From Deltaproteobacteria bacterium (lineage in GTDB: Bacteria > Desulfobacterota > DSM-4660 > Desulfatiglandales > HGW-15), in contig JAFGPH010000459.1 of the NCBI GenBank assembly GCA_016926135.1, positions 1-20,349 of the forward strand: a stretch of DNA of 20,349 nt, written 5' to 3'. Each line of letters starts with the position of its first letter. Position 1 is the stretch's first letter. The notes below the pieces were generated by a model, which saw only the letters and a program-made list of their open reading frames with translations, did not search any database and was not told the origin of the DNA. Below, in pieces: positions 14,457 to 20,349 of the stretch. A program made the translations under genes and the position numbers.

Positions 14457-16396
14457 CCGATTTCGGCTACGGTTATGCCGGGAAGATACTGCGGGTGGAT
14501 CTGTCCACCGGAAAGATCTCGACACAGCCTACTGAGGATCTCGCCCCCCGATTTCTGGGGGGGAGGGGCATCAACCAGTGGATCCTGCTCCAGGAACTGG
14601 CTCCATGGGTGACACCGTTTGAGCCGGCCAATATCGTCTGTTACGGAGCGGGTGCGCTCGCAGGCACACTGGTGCCGGGGGCATGCAGGATCAATGTGGA
14701 TTCCAAGAATGCCTTCACAGGCGGCATCGGCTCCGGGAGCGCCGGAGGCTGGTTTGCCTCGGAACTCAAGTTTGCTGGATACGATCACGTGGTGGTGCGC
14801 GGAAAGGCGAGGGAACCCGTTTACCTGTGGATCGAGGACGACCGCGTCGCGATCAAGCCGGCGAACTCCCTCTGGGGGAAGACGGTCCGGGAAACGGAGA
14901 AGGGAATCAGGGACGAGGCGGGGCACGGAGACGCTCAGGTCCTTTGCATCGGCCCTGCAGGGGAAAATCTGGTCCGGTCCGCCTGCATCATCGTCAGCGG
15001 CTGCCGGGCGGTAGGGCGTTGCGGCCTGGGCGCGGTCATGGGGTCCAAGAACCTCAAGGCGATCGCTGTGAGAGGCACAGGCCGCATCGCCATGACAAAG
15101 CCGGACCAATTCCTCTCCCTTGCGAGGAAGACCGCCAGGCGACTCCGGGGACTGCACGAGCATCAGGCCAGAAAGGAGTTCGGTTCCTTCTTTGTTTCCC
15201 CCAAGTGGAACGACATTTCCTCCCTTCCCTACAAGAATTACCACGATGACTTCATCCCCGACGAGGTCTTCTCCAGGGTATCCCACGAGGTGTTCCACCG
15301 AGCCCATGAACTCGGGCCCCATGCATGCACGGCTTGCCCGACTCATTGCGGCCACACCTACCAGGTGGCAGAAGGCCCCTATGCCGGCACGCTCTGCCAT
15401 AAGGCAGAAGCCAACGCGGTCTGGAACTTCGGAGGAAGACTGGCCATGGCCGATGCCGGGGCCGTCCTGAAAGCCCAGGAGGACTGCTGCCAGCTCGGTC
15501 TGGACATTGATAACACCACCGGCAGCATTGCATGGGCCATGGACTGCTTTGAGCAGGGCATCCTTTCGGAGGAGGATGCGGGCGGTTTGCGCCTGGCCTG
15601 GGGCGACCACAGGGTGGTCATTGATCTGATCAGGCAAATCGCTAACCGGGAGGGTCTCGGAAACCTACTGGCAGAGGGTTCTCTCAGGGCGTCGCAGGTC
15701 GTGGGCAAGGGGTCGGAGAGGTATGCGTTTCACATGAAGGGGCAGGACCTGATCGAGGCGATCCGGGCCGCCAAAGGCTGGGCCCTGGGCGTTGTGGTTT
15801 CTGCGAGGGGAGGAGCCCACACCCGGGGAGCCGCCGTGACCGAGGCGAGGAAGTACTCCGAAGAGGACAGCCAGAGGCTTTTCGGGGTCACTACGGCGGG
15901 CAAGGCGAGCGTGTACGAAGGGAAGCCGTTGGTGGTCGCCCGGGTGGAGTCCATCTGTGCCCTTCTGGATTCCGTGGGGGTCTGTTTTTTTACCGGCACC
16001 TGGGGCGCCCCACTGGGCGTGAGTCCTGAAGAACTCGCAAAATTCTGCTCCCTCGCAACGGGTGTGGAGCTTACGGAGGAGACGTTGATGAAAACCGCGG
16101 AAAGGATCCATAACGTGGAGAAGATGTTCAACGTGGTCCACGCCCGCTTCACCCGGGAAGACGACTATCCCCCCGCAAGGTTCATGGTGGAACCGATCCA
16201 ATCGGGATCCCTGAAGGGGGAATACCTGCAAAAAGAGGCATGGGACGGCATGCTGGATGCCTATTATGCCCTCCACGGATGGGATCGGGAAACAGGCTGG
16301 CCGACACGGGAAAAACTGGAAGAGCTGGATCTTCCCGAGTGCGTGGGAAAACTGGGGCAGGCCGAGGAAGCGCTCCGATCACGAAAAAGGCCATGA
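14453..16396 (+). CDS. Aldehyde:ferredoxin oxidoreductase family tungstoenzyme (AOR-2)
   Basis: This is the second AOR-family protein, 647 residues, clearly diverged from AOR-1. It shows the start GYAGKILRVDLSTGKI (7-22), GPAGEN (167-172), GLGAVMGSKNLKAI (191-204), cluster Cys C292, C295 and C299 (CTACPTHC) with distal C511 in SVGVCFFTG, and ARGGAHTRG (451-459), typical of the pterin-binding region. The start is fixed by the excellent AAAGGAGGTCGTC site and the 4-base overlap with the Fe-S gene; an ORF reaching back to 14378 is spurious. Compared with AOR-1 it keeps the canonical motifs better and has its own electron-transfer subunit. It ends 31 bases before the convergent tctA stop. The substrate is unknown. 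Confidence 0.93.
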   Translation: MTDFGYGYAGKILRVDLSTGKISTQPTEDLAPRFLGGRGINQWILLQELAPWVTPFEPANIVCYGAGALAGTLVPGACRINVDSKNAFTGGIGSGSAGGWFASELKFAGYDHVVVRGKAREPVYLWIEDDRVAIKPANSLWGKTVRETEKGIRDEAGHGDAQVLCIGPAGENLVRSACIIVSGCRAVGRCGLGAVMGSKNLKAIAVRGTGRIAMTKPDQFLSLARKTARRLRGLHEHQARKEFGSFFVSPKWNDISSLPYKNYHDDFIPDEVFSRVSHEVFHRAHELGPHACTACPTHCGHTYQVAEGPYAGTLCHKAEANAVWNFGGRLAMADAGAVLKAQEDCCQLGLDIDNTTGSIAWAMDCFEQGILSEEDAGGLRLAWGDHRVVIDLIRQIANREGLGNLLAEGSLRASQVVGKGSERYAFHMKGQDLIEAIRAAKGWALGVVVSARGGAHTRGAAVTEARKYSEEDSQRLFGVTTAGKASVYEGKPLVVARVESICALLDSVGVCFFTGTWGAPLGVSPEELAKFCSLATGVELTEETLMKTAERIHNVEKMFNVVHARFTREDDYPPARFMVEPIQSGSLKGEYLQKEAWDGMLDAYYALHGWDRETGWPTREKLEELDLPECVGKLGQAEEALRSRKRP

Positions 16397-16427
16397 GAAG
16401 CGTTCCTGCGCAGGGAAGCGATCCGCC

Positions 16428-17951
16428 CTATGCCTCTTTCTCGGCCCGGGCGAGACGATCGCGCCATGATGCGCGCCGGAACATGGAAAACACGGCCAGT
16501 GCCAGCAGCAGGGCAGCAACCAAAAGGAATGTCAGGGAGATGGGCTTAATGAAGAAGATGCCGTAACTGCCGTCCGACATGGCCAGCGCCTGCCTGAGGC
16601 TCCGCTCCATGATGGGGGCCAGCACCACACCCAGCACCACGGGCGCAGCCTCGAAATCAAACTTCCTCATCATGTAACCCAGAATTCCCATCACCACCAT
16701 GATCCCCAGGTCCACCACACTGTAATTCACGGCGTAGACGCCCACAATACAGAGCATCAGAATGGTGGGGTAGAGATACTTGTAAGGGATCCTCAGGAAA
16801 TTGACGAAGATCCCGATCAGGGGAAGGTTCAGCAGGAGCAGCACGAAGTTTCCGAGATACATGCTTCCGATCAGGCCCCAGAAGACAACCGGGTTCTCGA
16901 CAATCAGCAACGGGCCGGGCTGGATGCCGTGGACCATCAGGGCGGCCAGCAGGACCGCCGGTATAGGCCCAGTGGGCACCCCGAGGGCCAGCATGGGCAC
17001 CAGGGCCCCGGTGCTGGCCGAGTTATTGGCCGACTCGGGTCCGGCCACCCCTTCGATCGCCCCGGTGCCGAAACGCTCCGGGTGCTTGGACAGCCTTCTC
17101 TCCATGGCATAGGATATGAAGGTGGCGATGATATGCGCCGAACCAGGGATGATGCCGATGAGGAAGCCCAAAACGGTTCCCCGACCGATGGGGGCGGCCG
17201 ATGCCTTCAATTCTTCCCGGGAAGGGATCAGGTCTCGAAGGTGAGGCTTCATGGCATCGGGTCGGCTGGGATCACCGGCGGTGGCCATGATCTCCGATAG
17301 CCCGAAGAGACCCACCGCCACAGGCACCACCGAGAGCCCATCGCCCAGTTCCGCGATTCCAAAGACGAATCGAAAATAGCCGGTGATGATATCGATCCCC
17401 ACCATGCCGAAGAGGAGCCCCAGGGCGATCATGGCCAGGTTCTTGACCACAGACCCTCCGGTCATGTAACTCAGAACCGTGAGACCCAGCACCAGTAGGG
17501 AAAAGTACTCGGCCGGACCGAAGCGAAGGGCGAATCGCGCCAGGGGCGGTGCCACGAACATGAGTCCGATGACCGCCACCGTGCCGGCCACGTAAGAACC
17601 GATGGCGCATATGGCCAGCGCCGGACCCGCCCTTCCCTTTTGCGCCATCTGATATCCGTCCAGGCAGGTGATCACGGATGCGGACTCCCCCGGGATCCTC
17701 ATCAGGATCGACGTGCTGGAACCTCCGTACATGGCCCCGTAGTACACCCCGCAGAGCAGGATCAGGCCGCTGGTGGGGTCCAGTCCGAAGGTGAGCGGCA
17801 GGAGCAGGCTGATCCCGGACAGGGGACCCACCCCCGGCAGGACCCCTACCATGGTCCCGATAAAGCAGCCGGTGATGGCCCAGAGGAGGTTGTGGGGCGT
17901 AAAGGCCGTAGAAAACCCGAGGATCAGGTTGGGGAGGGTGTCCGATATCAA
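16428..17951 (-). CDS. tctA: Tripartite tricarboxylate transporter large permease TctA, TTG start
   Basis: This is the large membrane subunit of the TTT transporter, 507 residues with about 11-12 hydrophobic segments. Diagnostic motifs are the GCFIGTMVGVLPGVGPLSG segment near residues 28-46 and YGGSSTSILMRIPGES about 30 residues later, with a second Gly/Pro-rich half (FLIGIIPGSAHIIA, LGVPTGPIPAVLLAALMVHG). The frame continues 79 codons upstream but that part is not permease-like. The true start is a TTG at 17951 preceded by GGAG, whose bases overlap the TctB stop as TTGA, so translation is coupled. Uptake is presumed to be ion-gradient driven. It converges on AOR-2 with a 31-base gap and no T-rich terminator. 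Confidence 0.93.
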   Translation of the reverse strand: MISDTLPNLILGFSTAFTPHNLLWAITGCFIGTMVGVLPGVGPLSGISLLLPLTFGLDPTSGLILLCGVYYGAMYGGSSTSILMRIPGESASVITCLDGYQMAQKGRAGPALAICAIGSYVAGTVAVIGLMFVAPPLARFALRFGPAEYFSLLVLGLTVLSYMTGGSVVKNLAMIALGLLFGMVGIDIITGYFRFVFGIAELGDGLSVVPVAVGLFGLSEIMATAGDPSRPDAMKPHLRDLIPSREELKASAAPIGRGTVLGFLIGIIPGSAHIIATFISYAMERRLSKHPERFGTGAIEGVAGPESANNSASTGALVPMLALGVPTGPIPAVLLAALMVHGIQPGPLLIVENPVVFWGLIGSMYLGNFVLLLLNLPLIGIFVNFLRIPYKYLYPTILMLCIVGVYAVNYSVVDLGIMVVMGILGYMMRKFDFEAAPVVLGVVLAPIMERSLRQALAMSDGSYGIFFIKPISLTFLLVAALLLALAVFSMFRRASWRDRLARAEKEA

Positions 17952-18436
17952 AAGCCAAGTTCTCCGATGGGAAGGGGAACGGCCAGCAATTTGTGGAAAA
18001 GCCAGTACGATCCCAGGCAAAGCCCTGCCGACAGAACCAGGGTCAACCAGGCCTTGAGGCGCTCCAGAACCCCGAAGAGGAAGAGGAGGATCAAGAACAT
18101 GGTGAGTCTGTACCCCAGGCCTTCCAGGGCCAGGACGGCGAAGATGCAACAACCCACGATCCCCACGCCGTGCTTGTATCCAGGCCAATCAAGATCCCGC
18201 AACGCGGTCGATCGGCGGCCCCGGGCCACGATGGACAGGGCTAGGACACCCAGCACGATGCCCAGCAGCATGGGCATGTAACCCGGGCCCGGATTGAAAT
18301 GGGTGCCCAGGGGCAAGGTTACATAACTGTAAATGATCACATAGATGGAAAGCCCGAGAAGGAAGACCCCGGCAATCACGTCAACGGTCACCCGAAAAGG
18401 CTTGTTTACCGTTCTCCCTGCGTTTTTCTCGTCCAT
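17948..18436 (-). CDS. tctB: Tripartite tricarboxylate transporter small permease TctB
   Basis: This is the small membrane subunit of the TTT transporter: 162 residues with four or five hydrophobic segments (about 17-38, 53-71, 90-107, 110-124, 128-150). The FNPGPGYMPMLLGIVLG stretch (47-63) is typical of TctB. The start at MDEKNAG is chosen because a TGAGGA site lies upstream; the longer frame to 18565 is hydrophilic and unlike the family. It is the first gene of the tctBA unit, transcribed from the AT-rich island shared with the second TauE/SafE gene. Normally tctC precedes tctB in one operon; here it is on the opposite strand within the AOR array. Confidence 0.9.
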   Translation of the reverse strand: MDEKNAGRTVNKPFRVTVDVIAGVFLLGLSIYVIIYSYVTLPLGTHFNPGPGYMPMLLGIVLGVLALSIVARGRRSTALRDLDWPGYKHGVGIVGCCIFAVLALEGLGYRLTMFLILLFLFGVLERLKAWLTLVLSAGLCLGSYWLFHKLLAVPLPIGELGF

Positions 18437-18586
18437 GCGTTCTATCCTCAGACAATTGGGGCGGCAACAGATGATCGGGTTCCCGGGGGGTGAGTCTGCC
18501 CGCGCGGGTTCAGCGAGGGGCTTCCTTTTCTCCCGGCCGTCAACCTGTGGTTCCTTCGCGGGCACGGTAATGGATCGCCGTTGAAA

Positions 18587-18600
18587 TATAAAATTTTATA
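18587..18600. promoter_or_regulatory. 14-bp perfect AT-only palindrome in the divergent promoter region (candidate operator)
   Basis: TATAAAATTTTATA is fully self-complementary and overlaps the -10 boxes predicted on both strands between tctB and the second TauE/SafE gene. The adjoining TATATTAT (minus strand) also occurs in the palindrome over the cupin promoter at 6712-6727. A shared regulator is possible. Confidence 0.35.
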
Positions 18601-18623
18601 ATATACGTTTTTGTGATAGTCAA
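18595..18623 (-). promoter_or_regulatory. putative sigma70 promoter of tctBA
   Basis: On the minus strand TTGACT (18623-18618) and TATAAA (18600-18595) are spaced by exactly 17 bases, each matching five of six consensus positions, about 160 bases upstream of tctB. A perfect TATAAT on the + strand (18597-18602) could be the -10 box for the divergent permease gene, but no good -35 accompanies it. Confidence 0.55.
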
Positions 18624-18675
18624 GGGCATTTACCCCCAAAGGCGCTCCGCGCCATTTCACGCAAAGGAGAACTCT

Positions 18676-19464
18676 TTGCTCATGCTGACCGTCTATGTGT
18701 GGATCCTCCTCACCGGCTTCGCCGTCAGCTTCATATCCACTCTCTTCGGACTCGGCGGCGGGCTGGTTATCGTTCCGGTCCTCAGCCTGATCCTTCCCTA
18801 TTCCCACATCGAGGCCATCGCCACGAGTCTGGTGACCATCATCATGGTCGCGGCTTACAACACCTACAGCTTCCACCGCCGAGGGCTGGTACGCTGGCCG
18901 GTCGTGCCCTGGATCGCCTTGTCCTCTTCCTTCATCGCCTTTTTGGCCGGCGGGGCAGCTACCGTATTGCCGGAAAAACTCCTGATCGTCTTTTATATCG
19001 CCTTTCTCCTGGCGCTCTCCATACGGACCTTTTCCATTCGCCGCGAGGAAAGTCCAAGGCCCTCCCATCCCCGCAGCCGACTTCTCTCCACGGGCATAGG
19101 TGGGCTGAGCGGTTTCATCGCCGGGTTGACCGGCGTAGGCGGAGGGGGAATCACCACATCCCTCATGCTGGTTACGAAATTGACCACCAACGTACAGGCC
19201 ACCCCAACCTCCAACGCCATCATGATCTTCACCTGTCTCTTCGCCAGCATTCCCTTTGCCATGGCCGAGGGCAGCGGCGAGGGATTTCCCGTGCTGGGCT
19301 ATGTGCACCTGGACACGGCATTTCTTCTCTTCACGGCCAGCTTCATCATCACCCAACTCGGGGTCAGCATCAACCAGCGGTTCCCCCTTTTCTGGCGGAA
19401 AACCATCCTCGGACTGTTGATGCTCTCCATCTGCGTCCGGCTCACCTTCCTTCTTCTCTCCTGA
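18676..19464 (+). CDS. TauE/SafE family membrane permease (copy 2)
   Basis: This is a TauE/SafE-type permease of 260-262 residues. The two family repeats are clear: LFGLGGGLVIVPVLSLI with ATSLVTIIMVAAYNTYSF in the first, and GLTGVGGGGITTSLMLV with ATPTSNAIMIF in the second. Eight hydrophobic segments are expected. AAAGGAG (18664-18670) is well spaced from TTG 18676 and further from ATG 18682; I give the TTG but either is possible. It is divergent from tctBA and shares its AT-rich promoter region. It belongs to the same family as copy 1 but is only distantly similar. Export of an acidic or sulfur-containing product is possible; the substrate is unknown. Confidence 0.88.
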   Translation: MLMLTVYVWILLTGFAVSFISTLFGLGGGLVIVPVLSLILPYSHIEAIATSLVTIIMVAAYNTYSFHRRGLVRWPVVPWIALSSSFIAFLAGGAATVLPEKLLIVFYIAFLLALSIRTFSIRREESPRPSHPRSRLLSTGIGGLSGFIAGLTGVGGGGITTSLMLVTKLTTNVQATPTSNAIMIFTCLFASIPFAMAEGSGEGFPVLGYVHLDTAFLLFTASFIITQLGVSINQRFPLFWRKTILGLLMLSICVRLTFLLLS

Positions 19465-19667
19465 TTCCTGTGGTATACCGCAGTAATCCAAAAAGCGGGC
19501 CAACGGGATGAGTCTTGTGTGCCTGCGGATAGCTTCGGGGGTGCTTTGACAAATATTGCTAGAAAAGCCGTGGATGTGATGAAGGCATGAATGAATTGAC
19601 CTCCAAGAACAGGGTATGCGGTTACACGGGAGGTAAACCTTGGCTTAGAGATGCCGGGTTTCGATGA
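19465..19667 (+). other. Decayed-looking stretch with two short coupled frames
   Basis: This stretch holds no recognised gene. In the tauE copy 2 frame, 41 codons run on past its stop and end in TGA at 19588-19590 (SFGGALTNIARKAVDVMKA at the end). An ATGA overlap then starts a 26-codon frame (MNELTSKNRVCGYTGG at its beginning) ending at 19667. Both read like protein ends, so they may be remnants of lost genes; chance is equally possible. GC content is visibly lower than in the AOR array. Confidence 0.2.
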
Positions 19668-19680
19668 AGAGGGTCGGACA

Positions 19681-19946
19681 CTAGCCGAGACTCTCAAGGT
19701 CGCAGTTCTCTACCCTAAAGGATTGTCCCATGGGCTGGAACCCTGTGATGTCGTCTTGTTTCAGTTTCTCCCTGATGCGATCGAAACATCGAACCGTGTC
19801 CTGATAAACAGGCGCTCTCCACAACGGAGGCAAACCCAACCGAGGACCGTTGCGACTGCCGTGTTCACCCCGCCACGTAGAAGTTTCTCTACTTCCCTTT
19901 CCACCAATTCACCCCCGCAGAGCGGGCAATCCTCAAATGGCTTCAT
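19681..19946 (-). pseudogene. YgiT/MqsA-type zinc-finger antitoxin, frameshifted
   Basis: This is the antitoxin half of a DUF4258/YgiT-type toxin-antitoxin pair. The zinc finger is intact: C7/C10 in CPLCGGELVEREVEKLLRGG and C39/C42 in CLRCGERLF. After residue 47 the frame drifts into RTRFDVSIASGRN and stops. The next frame reads YQDTVRCFDRIREKLKQDD, then ITGFQPMGQSFRV, the usual tail of these antitoxins, and ends in TAG at 19683-19681. Adding one base to the A run at 19806-19808 (T on the coding strand) restores a continuous protein of about 88 residues. The start ATG overlaps the toxin stop (ATGA) behind GAGG. It is either a real loss of the antitoxin tail or a homopolymer error. Confidence 0.82.
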
Positions 19947-20254
19947 TTTTTCCTCTTTCGCCAGTCTATCCACCGGCCTGGATCTGGACGATACACGGTG
20001 ATCAACACGACCCACTCAGTCTCACCATTGAAGGCCCAAACCGAATGAATCGGGTCGCCCGCTACGTTCTTCCCAAACACCAAGCAGCTTGGATACGGTC
20101 TATCAATCGGATAAATCTCAATAATCTCACCATGAAGAGCCGAAAAGTAGATCTCGTCGATTTTCAAGCCATCAGAATAAGCCTCCTCGTCGGCATGGTC
20201 GCTTATAAGAACCCGGCCGTTGCGGATCGCATCAACGATGTTTCGGATATCCAT
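19943..20254 (-). CDS. DUF4258-domain toxin-like protein (putative mRNA interferase)
   Basis: This is a 103-residue basic protein with the DUF4258 core: H20 in VLISDHADEE, then ALHGEIIEIYPIDRPYPSC (39-57), LVFGK (58-62), PIHSVWA (68-74) and LITVYRPDPGRW (84-95), ending in a Lys/Arg tail. DUF4258 proteins paired with YgiT-type zinc-finger antitoxins are predicted RelE/BrnT-like ribonuclease toxins. The frame looks intact. GGAG precedes the ATG by a few bases. The toxin-first order and 4-base overlap with the antitoxin are usual for this pair. The 95 bases upstream to the window end show no convincing promoter. Confidence 0.85.
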   Translation of the reverse strand: MDIRNIVDAIRNGRVLISDHADEEAYSDGLKIDEIYFSALHGEIIEIYPIDRPYPSCLVFGKNVAGDPIHSVWAFNGETEWVVLITVYRPDPGRWIDWRKRKK

Positions 20255-20349
20255 GGCTCTCCAACATAAGTACCCTCAGGCTTCCCTCGTCGAAAGAAGG
20301 ATATCAAAACTATGCCTCTTTGAAAAGCACCGTTCTCCCCAACTAACAA

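Noticed and set aside
14276..15637. 453-codon open frame antisense to AOR-2 and the Fe-S gene
   Set aside because: It is a mirror of strongly conserved AOR coding sequence, with low-complexity translation.
18448..19503. 351-codon minus-strand frame across the second TauE/SafE gene
   Set aside because: Its translation is Gly/Glu/Asp-rich shadow sequence, while the + strand carries clear TauE/SafE repeats.
1..20349. CRISPR array, tRNA, rRNA, insertion sequence or integrase
   Set aside because: No regularly spaced repeats, cloverleaf-like segments, transposase frames or terminal repeat pairs were seen by eye; a covariance-model scan would be needed to exclude small RNAs.

Overview
The window is GC-rich and densely coded. 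It reads as chromosome from an anaerobic bacterium, most plausibly a Desulfobacterota (deltaproteobacterial) lineage. That placement is an inference from two tungsten-type aldehyde:ferredoxin oxidoreductase (AOR) family enzymes, a tripartite tricarboxylate transporter (TTT), TauE/SafE permeases and the codon style. No rRNA, tRNA, CRISPR array, insertion sequence or integrase was seen.

Left part (1-5830): the housekeeping GTPase gene typA/bipA and a small zinc-ribbon protein lie on the + strand. They converge on a minus-strand series: a crotonase-family enoyl-CoA hydratase/isomerase, an unrecognised 267-residue protein with a Cys cluster, and a PfkB-type sugar/nucleoside kinase. The kinase is split by a frameshift at a run of six C (4699-4704). 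A short doubtful ORF precedes the kinase.

Central part (5831-18436): this is the notable region. A TauE/SafE permease and a cupin (with a very good sigma70-like promoter and an AT-rich palindrome) lead into a co-oriented array of ten genes. In order these are AOR-1, a MoaD/ThiS-like protein that appears to start at CTG, a DapA/NanA-superfamily aldolase, a LOG-like (TIGR00725-type) protein, a TctC solute-binding protein, a second cupin, a GntR/FCD regulator, a nitrilase-superfamily amidohydrolase, a short 8-Cys iron-sulfur protein and AOR-2. The membrane subunits of the TTT transporter (TctB, TctA) are on the opposite strand, converging on AOR-2. The simplest reading is an uncharacterised anaerobic catabolic locus. 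An organic acid would be captured by TctC and imported by TctBA, processed by the amidohydrolase and/or aldolase, and the resulting aldehyde oxidised by a tungsten AOR with low-potential electrons leaving through the small Fe-S protein. The order of steps and the substrate are inference.

Right part (18437-20349): a second TauE/SafE permease diverges from tctBA across an AT-rich promoter island. After a short decayed-looking stretch comes a minus-strand DUF4258 toxin / YgiT-type zinc-finger antitoxin pair. The antitoxin reading frame is broken by an apparent one-base deletion in an A run (19806-19808), and the family's C-terminal tail is still readable in the next frame.

The two frameshifts both fall at homopolymers, so they could be real mutations or sequencing/assembly errors.
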